Part shown: positions 35,803-42,993 of the stretch, in pieces
How positions within the stretch are numbered: the first letter of the stretch is position 1
How the letters are laid out: each line of letters begins with the position of its first letter
IMG/VR virus record: IMGVR_UViG_3300036760_000389
Location: 1 to 51,168 of that record
DNA: 51,168 bases
Reading direction: 5' to 3' (one strand)
Source of the DNA: a virus
Notes under the pieces: generated by a model
Databases searched by the model: none
Told to the model about the DNA's origin: nothing
What the model saw: the letters and a program-made list of their open reading frames with translations, nothing else
Program-made: the position numbers and the translations under genes

Positions 35803-35992
35803 TGTATTTTCCTGTTCTGTCACAGTATATGTTAATCAATATATCTACTTCTGTGCTTGGCCATGCAAACAGCGATACATTGTTGAATTCAAAATGTACT
35901 ACTACATTTAAAATCTTTGCAATTCGTATAGCTTCAATACAAGTCACATCAAGGAAAGCACCTGGTGCTGGTTTAACTGTTAATTCGATCAT
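35780..35992 (-). CDS. small beta protein before polymerase, 70 aa
   Basis: Start overlaps the previous stop (ATGA), end overlaps the polymerase start by 23 bases. The core VVVHFEFNNVSLFAWPSTEV resembles small phage proteins with a FxFNxV-type beta strand, function unknown. Confidence 0.62.
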   Translation of the reverse strand: MIELTVKPAPGAFLDVTCIEAIRIAKILNVVVHFEFNNVSLFAWPSTEVDILINIYCDRTGKYNDRYKAI

Positions 35993-36186
35993 TTATGCAC
36001 CAATCCTTGCGACGCACAACCTTTGATGAAGCATTGTAAGGTAGAACGCAAAACTGGTTTATTGCCAAACTTAAGTATAGCAGCATTATAGTCAATAAGT
36101 AAATTTGTGGCATCTGTAAAACTTTTTACATGATATTGATTTTGGTTCTTTTTAAGTGCTGAGTTTATATGATCTGCTATTGTCAT
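35989..36186 (-). CDS. small helical protein, 65 aa
   Basis: AAAGGAGAAACA precedes the ATG. The product MTIADHINSALKKNQNQYHV... is helical, with two Cys in IKGCASQG-type context. Stop overlaps the next start. No recognised family. Confidence 0.6.
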   Translation of the reverse strand: MTIADHINSALKKNQNQYHVKSFTDATNLLIDYNAAILKFGNKPVLRSTLQCFIKGCASQGLVHK

Positions 36187-36226
36187 TGTTTCTCCTTTGT
36201 TTTATGGACGATCACAACTTGAACGG

Positions 36227-36553
36227 TTATTCTGTTTGTGATAATTCTAACAATATTTCCTTTGCTACTCTTCTATGGCAATATGCTTCGTTTACGCAAA
36301 AGCATACAAAAGTAATATCTTCTACTTTGATTTGTTCTATAAGTAATAAAAACTCTTCCCAGCGTGTTTTAGTTCGTTGAAATATTAATTCTCTATACCT
36401 TTCTTCATATATTGCCCAAGAAATTCTGCCTTTCTTAAAGCTCATTACAAGTTCCCATGTTGGAGCAAAACAATGACCTTTGCTGTTTTTTACTGTTATA
36501 TCAACTACTCTACCTATAATATCTTTAGCACCTATTCTTGCTGTATATATCAT
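36227..36553 (-). CDS. DUF488-like protein
   Basis: The 108-residue product has the DUF488-type end VCFCVNEAYCHRRVAKEIL (about 83-101), an upstream APTWELVMSFKKG and YEERYRELI. DUF488 proteins share a Cys/His/Arg motif of unknown activity, sometimes suggested to be phosphatase- or nucleotide-related. It overlaps the methyltransferase stop (ATGA), so it is probably co-translated. Confidence 0.7.
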   Translation of the reverse strand: MIYTARIGAKDIIGRVVDITVKNSKGHCFAPTWELVMSFKKGRISWAIYEERYRELIFQRTKTRWEEFLLLIEQIKVEDITFVCFCVNEAYCHRRVAKEILLELSQTE

Positions 36554-37845
36554 TGTATCACCTGCATCTTCCCTTCATCTTTCATTTCTAAGGCTTTAGC
36601 GATGCGCTGTAAGCCGTTGTTGTAAAACTTAGGATCTAATTCAAACCCTACTGGAATGCAACCTCGCTTGATTGAGGCAACCACAGATGAGCAAGAGCCT
36701 GCGAATGGGTCAAGGGTGGTATGACCAGGCAAACAGAATCTCGACAGAAGCTCTTCCATCAATTCAAGCGGTTTCTCTGATGGATGGATACGATCCATTG
36801 TGTTGATGTTAGTACACTGGATGACATTGTTCGTGCCAAGTTTAGCGAGCGTGAACATCCCGCGAGTGCCATAGACGAAATACTCATAGCCACGGTTGAA
36901 GTATTTTTCAGGCACATTACACCGCCCTGTGTTCTTCTTAACCCATATTCCAGGTAGGGCATCCATGGCATATCCTATCTCACGAAATTGGTCTGCGAGC
37001 CATTGACTATATTTGTAACCGCAGAATAAACACACCGCGGAGTCAGGTTTCATTACACGGTTAATATCAGGGAGAAGGGCTTCGAGTAAGCCTTTGAAAT
37101 AATCTTCTGCATCATTATATGAGTCTTTGTTTTCAGGGGGTATATCACTGATACTGTGAAACATAGTGTCGCTCAAATTGATGCCATAGGGTGGGTCGGT
37201 GAGGAGGACGTTGATGTGAGCGTCGGGAACAGTTTTGATAAGAGAGATAGAGTCTCCGTTGAATAAATAATTCTTGGCTTTAAGACCATACTTTTTCTTA
37301 CTGTTGCGTAGAGCAAGCTCGGCCATAGCTTCATCAAGTTCATATTTCTTCAAAGCTTTAAGAGCCTGTTCCTTAGTACGGCAGCGTTCAAATACATCAG
37401 GAGATTCCTCAAGCGCGCGAGCAAGTTGGAGATTGGTACTGACACCACCAAGGGACATTTTTATTTTCTCCGCAGTCTTGCGCCCACTCCATCTATCGCC
37501 ATATTTAAGGATAAGCATTTTGTGAAGTTCCTCGGTGATCTTGACTTCCTCTTCCCACTCGAAGGCTTTCCTGTCGATGTTTTCGATTGCTTCAATGATG
37601 AGGGAGTCAAGTTCAGCGTACTTGCGATAGATGACATCGATGTGGGTAAGTTTAAGATGGAGGCAAGCGCGAAGGCGACGCTCTCCAGCAACGAGTTTGT
37701 TATCTTCGGTGAGGATAATGGGGTATATCTGTCCATGATGTTTGATGGAGTCAGCAAGTTCTTCAATGTTACCGAGCTTCTTGCGCTGGCGATTGCCAAT
37801 CTCGATGGCGCTGATTTCAACAGAGTGAATGGTTTTCTTATCCAT
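36550..37845 (-). CDS. ParB-domain N4/N6 DNA methyltransferase fusion
   Basis: ATG 37845 follows AGAAAGGAAAG and gives 431 residues. The N-terminal ~180 residues are ParB/Srx-like (EELADSIKHHGQIYPIIL, GERRLRACL near 54) with a helix-turn-helix-like part. The rest is a beta-class amino-methyltransferase: motif IV DPPYGI (217-222) before motif I DPFAGSCSS near the end, then VGFELDPKFY. The methylated base would be N6-A or N4-C. Phage ParB-methyltransferases may protect DNA from restriction or mark it for replication. Confidence 0.88.
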   Translation of the reverse strand: MDKKTIHSVEISAIEIGNRQRKKLGNIEELADSIKHHGQIYPIILTEDNKLVAGERRLRACLHLKLTHIDVIYRKYAELDSLIIEAIENIDRKAFEWEEEVKITEELHKMLILKYGDRWSGRKTAEKIKMSLGGVSTNLQLARALEESPDVFERCRTKEQALKALKKYELDEAMAELALRNSKKKYGLKAKNYLFNGDSISLIKTVPDAHINVLLTDPPYGINLSDTMFHSISDIPPENKDSYNDAEDYFKGLLEALLPDINRVMKPDSAVCLFCGYKYSQWLADQFREIGYAMDALPGIWVKKNTGRCNVPEKYFNRGYEYFVYGTRGMFTLAKLGTNNVIQCTNINTMDRIHPSEKPLELMEELLSRFCLPGHTTLDPFAGSCSSVVASIKRGCIPVGFELDPKFYNNGLQRIAKALEMKDEGKMQVIQ

Positions 37846-38128
37846 TTGCTTTCCTTTCTGCGATGAGGCGCAAGAAATCCTTTTGGTCTTCAGCACTCAT
37901 CCCTGTAAGGAGATCGTTGATGCGGCGAGCCTTGTTAGATTTGATGGCTTTAGCTTTACGAACTTTGGTAGTGTGAATGATAGGTTCTCCATCTTCATCG
38001 ACGCCATCTTCAGTTTCAATTTCTTCGGTTTGAAATACGCGTAGTTTGCGCAGGACGCTGATTTTGCGTTCCAGTTCCTCATCGGTGAGGTCAGAGTTAG
38101 GTGTGGCTAAAAGGTCTGTGAGTACCAC
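37838..38128 (-). CDS. terminase-like or DNA-associated small protein, 96 aa
   Basis: GTG 38128 follows AAAGGAGG and overlaps the preceding stop (TAGTG); the ATG 38164 start lies inside the upstream gene. The product starts with a short acidic helix (LTDEELERKISVLRKLRV), then basic linker KVRKAKAIKSNKARR and a C-terminal helix (DQKDFLRLIAERKANG). Function unknown. The basic centre suggests DNA contact upstream of the ParB-methyltransferase. Confidence 0.6.
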   Translation of the reverse strand: MVLTDLLATPNSDLTDEELERKISVLRKLRVFQTEEIETEDGVDEDGEPIIHTTKVRKAKAIKSNKARRINDLLTGMSAEDQKDFLRLIAERKANG

Positions 38129-38328
38129 TATTCCTCCTTTTGGCTTTCTATTATATTTAAACAAGCGAACTCGCCATGTAATTGTATAGCAGCTTTGTTA
38201 TAAGCTAAAGCTGCTTCCTCTTGGTTAGTGAATACACCAAGATAAAAACATTTACCATCTTTGTTTATTGAAGCCACATAATTTCGTAACTTCAATCGTA
38301 CTGTGACCGATACGGATGGCATTGACAT
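38128..38328 (-). CDS. AP2-domain DNA-binding protein, unclear start
   Basis: The AP2 fold signature is clear: YVASINKDGKCFYLGVFTNQ followed by EEAALAYNKAAIQLHGEFA and CLN. AP2 domains bind DNA by a three-stranded sheet and occur in phage homing proteins. Here the domain is alone, 66 residues from ATG 38328, with no Shine-Dalgarno, and its first half overlaps the RHH gene by 77 bases in the +1 frame. It may be a start-coupled gene, a fusion made by frameshift, or a decayed N-terminus. Confidence 0.72.
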   Translation of the reverse strand: MSMPSVSVTVRLKLRNYVASINKDGKCFYLGVFTNQEEAALAYNKAAIQLHGEFACLNIIESQKEE

Positions 38329-38455
38329 AATCCCGAAGGAGGCGGCGGATGATGATGGATGTGACGCCTGACTCAGGGACTATTTTTTTAAACTCTTTCC
38401 ATAGTTCAATAGGAACTTCAATGTGGATGCAATGAACTTCTTTATTACCACTCAA
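38252..38455 (-). CDS. ribbon-helix-helix DNA-binding protein
   Basis: The 67-residue product has an Arc/MetJ-like pattern: strand VHCIHIEVP (7-15), helix ELWKEFKKIVPE, turn SGV, helix TSIIIRRLLRDYVNAI. The remaining C-terminus (IGHSTIEVTKLCGFNKQRW) corresponds to the AP2 region read in another frame and looks non-native. A transcription repressor or regulator of the leftward operon is possible. Confidence 0.7.
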   Translation of the reverse strand: MSGNKEVHCIHIEVPIELWKEFKKIVPESGVTSIIIRRLLRDYVNAIRIGHSTIEVTKLCGFNKQRW

Positions 38456-38813
38456 GCTTTACCTCCTTTACCTTCTCGTTTATTTCTATCAAGTCTTCCC
38501 ACCCAACACCTGCTGCAAACAAAGAGTTTATTCTCTTGTTTATAGTAGGTATAGTTAGTATAGGTGTAAACTCCCACCATTCAGAGCCGTCATATTCACC
38601 TCTTTCAAGATATGTGTTATCTTCAAAAATAATTTTTAAATCTTGCGCTACTTCTGCCGCACCATAACTTGCATTATATTCTTTATCAGCAAGAACTTCA
38701 AACTCTTCCCACGAACAATTATACCCAGAAGTAATTGAACCAATAAATGTGATTTCTTCTGGTATATGCTTACTTGTAATTATAGCTTCTTTTGTTTCTT
38801 CTAAAAGGTTCAT
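38445..38813 (-). CDS. hypothetical protein, 122 aa
   Basis: GTGAAAGGATAATAG precedes the ATG. An acidic, aromatic protein with the phrase YLERGEYDGSEWWEFTPI (about 70-87), typical of a small conserved phage family without known function. Overlaps the RHH gene by 11 bases. Confidence 0.65.
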   Translation of the reverse strand: MNLLEETKEAIITSKHIPEEITFIGSITSGYNCSWEEFEVLADKEYNASYGAAEVAQDLKIIFEDNTYLERGEYDGSEWWEFTPILTIPTINKRINSLFAAGVGWEDLIEINEKVKEVKLEW

Positions 38814-38817
38814 TCTA

Positions 38818-39207
38818 TTATCCTTTCACCCTTGTATCTATCGTCATCAAGCGTCTAAGCATAACGTCGAAACAGGTGGTGCCTGGGCCACAGCTGTGTC
38901 CAGCAGCCATAATAAACACCTTGTAACGGTCATTCTTGCTTGGCACATATAAGAATAAGCCTGTTAAAAGCTCACATAACTCGCTGAGGTGAGCGTTGGC
39001 GCATGTACCACTCTTGCCAAGGTCAGCAAGGACTTTGATGATCTTGGTCTTCTCTTTATCTTCGTATACGATATGGGTGTAGAGATTCCCACAATGTGTT
39101 TTATCTACAAAACTGTCGTTAGGTAAGGCATCTTTAGAGATAGGTTCTATGAGAGCTCTAAGAATGTCTAATTGTTTCTGGAACTCGATGTCAATGGGTG
39201 TGGCCAT
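38818..39207 (-). CDS. stand-alone TSCPD-domain protein
   Basis: ATG 39207 follows AAAGGAGGATAT. In 129 residues it contains LADLGKSGTCANAHLSELCE (about 64-83) and GPGTTCFDVMLRRL (about 109-122), the paired Gly/Cys motifs of the TSCPD domain known from the C-terminus of B12-dependent ribonucleotide reductases. Small isolated TSCPD proteins occur in phages; a role in nucleotide metabolism or redox regulation is not proven. No reductase gene is present here. Confidence 0.72.
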   Translation of the reverse strand: MATPIDIEFQKQLDILRALIEPISKDALPNDSFVDKTHCGNLYTHIVYEDKEKTKIIKVLADLGKSGTCANAHLSELCELLTGLFLYVPSKNDRYKVFIMAAGHSCGPGTTCFDVMLRRLMTIDTRVKG

Positions 39208-39229
39208 ATATCCTCCTTTAGTTTTATTT

Positions 39230-39312
39230 AAGCCCACCCTTGCTTTAATCGGTGTCCAGCAAGAACTTGGAGAAGGGCAATGATACCCTTTACCGAAGTA
39301 GGTGGTGGGCTT
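39230..39312 (-). ncRNA. candidate cloverleaf-like structured RNA
   Basis: In the gap between the SSB-like and TSCPD genes, minus-strand AAGCCCACC and GGTGGGCTT form a 9-bp closing stem. Inside are a short TAC-TTCG-GTA hairpin, AAGGG...CCCTT with 8-base loop, and CTTGCT...AGCAAG with a 13-base loop: four helices in 83 bases. It lacks T8, GG in the D-loop and TTCRA in the third loop, so it is not a normal tRNA. It may be a cis-acting leader of the TSCPD gene. A 30-codon GTG frame also runs through it. Confidence 0.5.
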
Positions 39313-39322
39313 ATACGCACAG

Positions 39323-39757
39323 TTATGCTTTGTAGAACTTAGATATTACTTTCTTTGGTGAGTAACCAGCTGTCTGTTCAGTGGTGATGGTGATACCAAC
39401 CTCGTTGTTAAGTGCCTCTTCAGGATCGAAACCTTCCGGAGTGATGTTTACACCCATTGCAGCTAACGCTCTGCCAGACATCTCCTGTGCCTTCTTTGCT
39501 TTCTCTGGTGTCCCGCCGGTAAAGTAGAACTCGTGGAATAAATTGATGGGATTACCTTTTTCACCCACGGTGGATAGCTGTATCTGTATCCGTCTCTTCT
39601 CGTTGGGAAGGGTTCCCCATCTGTCAGCATCCACATCAGTAGTACCGTCGTTGTTCCACTTCTCGCCGATCTTTTCTTGGTAAGTTACCTTTTGCACTCT
39701 TGCTGTGTGTTCTCCATCTGTTACTTCTTCAACAGTTAAGTCTACATCGAATTTCAT
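39323..39757 (-). CDS. SSB-like protein of replication module
   Basis: The 144-residue protein is beta-rich, with a DUF669/SSB-like pattern: TARVQKVTYQEKIGEKWNND, NEKRRIQIQLSTVG and an acidic, helix-containing C-terminus. It precedes the Sak4-like and nuclease genes in a recombination cluster. Single-strand binding is inferred from position and size; the aromatic DNA-contact pattern cannot be proven here. Confidence 0.55.
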   Translation of the reverse strand: MKFDVDLTVEEVTDGEHTARVQKVTYQEKIGEKWNNDGTTDVDADRWGTLPNEKRRIQIQLSTVGEKGNPINLFHEFYFTGGTPEKAKKAQEMSGRALAAMGVNITPEGFDPEEALNNEVGITITTEQTAGYSPKKVISKFYKA

Positions 39758-39770
39758 CTTTGCACCCTCC

Positions 39771-39959
39771 TTATTTTGCGCCTGCGCCTGCAGGCTTGGT
39801 TATTTTCTGTTGAAACCAGAAGTCTATATCATCAGATAATTTTTTAACTTTGTCTTCAATATTATCGTCTTGTTCGATGGAAACAGTTATATCAAATCTG
39901 ACTGATGTATAGTTCCCTGTATTGAATGTCTTACCAACAGTGATCTCCTTGACTACCAT
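39771..39959 (-). CDS. conserved small phage protein, 62 aa
   Basis: The start MVVKEITVGKTFNTGNYTSV follows a pattern common in short phage replication-module proteins. A helix with ESV/KVKKLSDDIDFWF follows, and a Pro/Ala tail. Overlaps the next gene by seven bases. Function unknown. Confidence 0.68.
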   Translation of the reverse strand: MVVKEITVGKTFNTGNYTSVRFDITVSIEQDDNIEDKVKKLSDDIDFWFQQKITKPAGAGAK

Positions 39960-40147
39960 TTCACCTCCTTAGGGACTGTGATGTCGCTCTCTTCAACATA
40001 TATTTGCTCAATCACTATAGAGATTGGTATTCCTTCACTTATTGTATACCCACTTTTTGATAGTGCTTTTCTGCATATGTTTAAGATTGTTGTTTTATGA
40101 CTTCCTACTTGACCTATAGCTTGTAATGTAACACCGGTTCTTTGCAC
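39953..40147 (-). CDS. mini P-loop protein with altered Walker A
   Basis: The 64-residue protein resembles the short phage proteins with one Walker A motif and a helix (LQAIGQVGSHKTTILNICRK). Here GxxGxGKT is replaced by GQVGSHKT, with His in place of the key Gly, so nucleotide binding may be lost. It overlaps the Sak4-like gene stop by one base and may regulate it. Confidence 0.6.
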   Translation of the reverse strand: MQRTGVTLQAIGQVGSHKTTILNICRKALSKSGYTISEGIPISIVIEQIYVEESDITVPKEVKW

Positions 40148-40899
40148 TACTTTACCTCCTTCACCGGAAGATATTTCTTCAGCTCGTGATACGTCGCTGG
40201 TATTGGGGAAGGGAGGCTCAGTGATGAACCTGCATTAAATCTACCCTTCCTTTTGGTGTACCATAAATGCTTATCCTGCTCTACCATCTGGCGGTACAAC
40301 TCATTGGTGTAACGCCCCATTGCTTTACCTAAGTTAGCACTGATGCCAAGCGGAAACTCTTTAATCTCGCCAGTAAGTTCATCCTTATCGATGGCCTCGT
40401 GTGCTACAAGGATTACAAAGTCCACTGGCATCTCTTTCATCATTGTAAACCATTTGTCGAGTAATCCATCGAAGAAGATGTAGTCGCCAGGTCTGGGATT
40501 AGGGATACTGTTAGTAATCATGAGTAAGTTCTTCCATACGCGGAACATCCGCGAGAGGCTATCTAGCACAACAGTTTTATACTTACCAGGATTCCCGAAT
40601 ATCTCTTTTGTCTGTGCGTTGAACTTATCGTTGATCTTCAAGGAGTCCTTTGCGAAAGCGGGTGCGGTTTTAGCATCAAGGCTAAATTTGAAGTCTAAAT
40701 CCTGCTGGCCTCCGCTTTCATACATAGGCACAACTTCGATTTCCTTCCAATCAGGATTTACCAATGTGCCATCGGTGTTCTTGGCGGTGGTGGCGCTAAG
40801 GAACTTCCCATCATAGTCAAGATACTTCATAGGTTTAGGGAAGGTGCAGGCACTGACAGTCTTGCCAGTCATGTAATCACCACAGATGGTGATTAACAT
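40147..40899 (-). CDS. Sak4-like RecA-fold ATPase
   Basis: ATG 40899 after AGGAGAAGGAATA gives 250 residues. Walker A is GDYMTGKT (7-14); Walker B is TVVLDSLSRM; sensor-type DFVILVAHEAID follows. Sak4 proteins are small RecA-like ssDNA-annealing or strand-exchange ATPases. With the SSB-like and PD-(D/E)XK nuclease genes it forms a recombination module typical of lytic phages. Confidence 0.8.
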   Translation of the reverse strand: MLITICGDYMTGKTVSACTFPKPMKYLDYDGKFLSATTAKNTDGTLVNPDWKEIEVVPMYESGGQQDLDFKFSLDAKTAPAFAKDSLKINDKFNAQTKEIFGNPGKYKTVVLDSLSRMFRVWKNLLMITNSIPNPRPGDYIFFDGLLDKWFTMMKEMPVDFVILVAHEAIDKDELTGEIKEFPLGISANLGKAMGRYTNELYRQMVEQDKHLWYTKRKGRFNAGSSLSLPSPIPATYHELKKYLPVKEVK

Positions 40900-41042
40900 T
40901 ATTCCTTCTCCTTTACTTGTGCATCTGCCAAGTTGCATGCTATATCCTTAAGGCCCTGGATGGCATCACGCTTCAGTATGTCTGACATACTGGTGTATGA
41001 TATATCTTTGACGCCTTGTATGTAGTCTTGAATAGGGTTCAT
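40899..41042 (-). CDS. small helical protein, 47 aa
   Basis: Below usual size limits: MNPIQDYIQGVKDISYTSMS... through AQVKEKE. Its stop overlaps the Sak4-like start (TAATG) and GAAGGAGTAATCC precedes its own ATG. Highly helical and charged. Function unknown; perhaps a coupled recombination accessory. Confidence 0.62.
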   Translation of the reverse strand: MNPIQDYIQGVKDISYTSMSDILKRDAIQGLKDIACNLADAQVKEKE

Positions 41043-41045
41043 GGA

Positions 41046-41213
41046 TTACTCCTTCTCGTCTTTGGCGGCTTCATAACCATTATTATAACCTTCCTCATAA
41101 ACTGCTTGGGCTACTTCTTCGATGAGGTCTTTAATTTCATTCTTTGCATCTTTATCTGCAACGTGGGATAAGATGCCTTTAAGTGTCTTCTCTTTATCTC
41201 CAGTTAATAACAT
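41046..41213 (-). CDS. small acidic helical protein, 55 aa
   Basis: AAAGGAGAGAAAA precedes ATG 41213. MLLTGDKEKTLKGILSHV... then EEGYNNGYEAAKDEKE. All helix, acidic. It lies between the nuclease and Sak4-like genes. Unknown role. Confidence 0.62.
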   Translation of the reverse strand: MLLTGDKEKTLKGILSHVADKDAKNEIKDLIEEVAQAVYEEGYNNGYEAAKDEKE

Positions 41214-41228
41214 TTTTCTCTCCTTTGC

Positions 41229-42119
41229 TTATGCTGAAATAAGGTTGCCCAAAGGCAACCAAGGTTTGATTATATATTCGCCAGGGACTGTGATGTCGCT
41301 TCTGCCGTGAGGGTTTTCATAGAGCTTACACACAATGTGGTAAGGGCAATCACTTCCGATGAGTGGCACACATTGATTAGTGTCCATACTGAAAAAGTCG
41401 TCGTGCTTATCCTGCTCTATTTTAGCAAACCAATGCGCGACGTTACGATGCCATTCAGCAAGCTCCTCGTGGGTGCGAGTGGTTGGAATGCGAAAGGGGT
41501 CTTTGCGTTTCTTGGAATCTTCATGGATAGGAATTACGTCGAGCGTACCGCTTAAAACATCTTTGCCTAACAAGACAGATGCCATAAACATATACCCTTC
41601 GATTTGCATGTTAGGCTTGCCTCGCAGTTGCCACCTATCTCCCACCACCGTAGTAGTCTTAGTCTCGTTGATGCCGATGCCATAAGGGGTGTCCTTGATA
41701 GCGTCTATAAGCCCAACATAGAGGAAGTCGCCAAGGTCAACTGCACCTCCTACTTCAACATGGAGAATGGTACTCACATCATCGTTCCAGCGGGTGAAGT
41801 AGTTACGGAGGCATGCTTCAGCAACTGTAGCATTGCGCTTGGTGCCTTCAACTTTGATCTCCTGCATGATGGGGATAGCGGTGGCGATTCCCTTCTCTAC
41901 GGCATCGTTGAACGAAGCACCAGCAAGTCGCGCACGGTGGTAGTCGGCGATAGCAGCGTGATAGGCTTTACCATTGGTAAGAGCAGGGTGATCGGTGGCG
42001 GTGGTGATGTGCTGGATGGAGCGCCACCAGTATTTGCGTGGGCAAGTCATGTACATAGAGAGACTGGAATAGTCAATCCAAGGTTTATTTTCGATTTGAT
42101 TAAGTTTGAGAAAGTTCAT
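41229..42119 (-). CDS. Cas4/RecB-like PD-(D/E)XK nuclease
   Basis: In 296 residues: N-terminal CPRKYWWR with C26, nuclease core with D139 (GLIDA) and ETK at 152-154, and a C-terminal C250, C258, C264 cluster. This Cys arrangement is that of 4Fe-4S Cas4/AddB-type exonucleases. It probably acts as a DNA exonuclease generating single strands for the Sak4-like protein. GGAGATAAAC precedes the start. Confidence 0.8.
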   Translation of the reverse strand: MNFLKLNQIENKPWIDYSSLSMYMTCPRKYWWRSIQHITTATDHPALTNGKAYHAAIADYHRARLAGASFNDAVEKGIATAIPIMQEIKVEGTKRNATVAEACLRNYFTRWNDDVSTILHVEVGGAVDLGDFLYVGLIDAIKDTPYGIGINETKTTTVVGDRWQLRGKPNMQIEGYMFMASVLLGKDVLSGTLDVIPIHEDSKKRKDPFRIPTTRTHEELAEWHRNVAHWFAKIEQDKHDDFFSMDTNQCVPLIGSDCPYHIVCKLYENPHGRSDITVPGEYIIKPWLPLGNLISA

Positions 42120-42190
42120 TGTTTATCTCCATTCTTAAAGGATGAAATTATGGTTCCAGTATACAGTCACCAAAAACCTCTTGTTGAAAG

Positions 42191-42565
42191 TTATGCCGGC
42201 TGTGCTTCCCTTCTCTGCTTCGCCATCTCTTTCAATGCTGTGATCTCTTCCTCGCTCATGTCACCCAACAGGTCAACGAGCTCCTTCTTGGTCATACCAC
42301 TACGGCCAGTGGAAACGCCAGGAATCCATTTAGATACTAAATCCTGAGCTTCGGCGTTATCCTTAGCTTTGTAGCAAAGGCGTCTGGCATCAATTATGAT
42401 AGTCGCCATTGCTTTTTCGTATGCTACGTTCGCGCCCCATACCTGCGACATCTCGTCGAGGTCAACAGGAACGTTAAAGTCAACGCTGTGCTTAGTGAAT
42501 ACCTTGTTGCCTTCTTCATCCTTATCGCCTGTGTCGATACTGTAATTAAGTTTTTCGATCTTCAT
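42191..42565 (-). CDS. conserved small phage protein, 124 aa
   Basis: AAAGGAGGTGAAACACAC precedes the ATG. The product is acidic with VDLDEMSQVWGANVAYEKAM (about 34-53) and a C-terminal helix (MSEEEITALKEMAKQRREA). It is the first substantial gene after the promoter at 42.75 kb, so is probably made early. No known function. Confidence 0.65.
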   Translation of the reverse strand: MKIEKLNYSIDTGDKDEEGNKVFTKHSVDFNVPVDLDEMSQVWGANVAYEKAMATIIIDARRLCYKAKDNAEAQDLVSKWIPGVSTGRSGMTKKELVDLLGDMSEEEITALKEMAKQRREAQPA

Positions 42566-42607
42566 GTGTGTTTCACCTCCTTTCTTTGATGGAATAGATA
42601 ATTGGGA

Positions 42608-42676
42608 TTATCTTCGCTTTTTACTTGCTATGATGATGAATATGATGATGCAAAGGATGAGAATGAATGTAGTCAT
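42608..42676 (-). CDS. 22-residue membrane peptide
   Basis: ATG 42676 overlaps the stop of a 9-codon leader (ATGA). The product is almost only a membrane helix (TFILILCIIIFIIIASKKRR). The 65-codon frame continuing upstream to 42805 would begin before the promoter's start, so I reject that longer form. Confidence 0.45.
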   Translation of the reverse strand: MTTFILILCIIIFIIIASKKRR

Positions 42677-42702
42677 ACAGTAAGAATTACGGATGGGGTC
42701 AT
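42673..42702 (-). CDS. 9-codon leader peptide
   Basis: AGAGGAGAG lies seven bases before ATG 42702, giving a nine-residue peptide that ends in TGA overlapping the next ATG. The strong ribosome-binding site suggests it passes ribosomes on to the 22-residue membrane peptide. Confidence 0.35.
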   Translation of the reverse strand: MTPSVILTV

Positions 42703-42752
42703 TGTTTTCTCTCCTCTCTGATTGTGTGTTGCCGCTCTTTGAGCGTATATTT

Positions 42753-42781
42753 AGTATAACAAATTGTGTGTACGTTGTCAA
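42753..42781 (-). promoter_or_regulatory. strong extended -10 promoter for replication operon
   Basis: On the minus strand TTGACA (42781-42776), 17-base spacer, TATACT (42758-42753), with TG one base upstream of the -10. This is near consensus. Start near 42746, leading into genes at 42.7-31.05 kb. An imperfect inverted repeat (AACAAAATT...AATTTGTT, 42781-42802) sits right upstream and may be an operator. Confidence 0.85.
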
Positions 42782-42833
42782 ACAAAATTGGACGAATTTG
42801 TTCAAAACCGACCAAAATTGTATGTTTCATCTT

Positions 42834-42965
42834 TTATTTATTGTGCTGAATGCTCAAGTCGTGAACGGTTAGCGTGGTGGGGACTCCCGTTATTAAACTA
42901 TTGATTCCTCCAGCTCCTACTCCAGCTCTCGCTCCCGCTCCTGCTCCTGCTCCCGCTATTTTCAT
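42834..42965 (-). CDS. Gly-Ala dipeptide-repeat protein, 43 aa
   Basis: ATG 42965 opens MKIAGAGAGAGARAGVGAGG followed by a non-repetitive tail INSLITGVPTTLTVHDLSIQ. The repeat is coded by 6-base units GGAGCN. Frame is supported by its clean end and its place after the DUF6948-like B gene. No clear Shine-Dalgarno. Similar low-complexity composition to the neighbour at 43.4-43.6 kb. Confidence 0.5.
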   Translation of the reverse strand: MKIAGAGAGAGARAGVGAGGINSLITGVPTTLTVHDLSIQHNK

Positions 42966-42993
42966 ATGCAATACGCAACACTACCGCATTCAT

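Noticed and set aside
39230-39312. Functional tRNA gene
   Set aside because: No T-loop TTCRA, no D-loop GG, loop sizes wrong; only the overall cloverleaf outline agrees.
42608-42805. 65-codon minus-strand frame ending in a membrane helix
   Set aside because: Its start lies upstream of the predicted promoter start; the last 22 codons with coupled leader are more credible.
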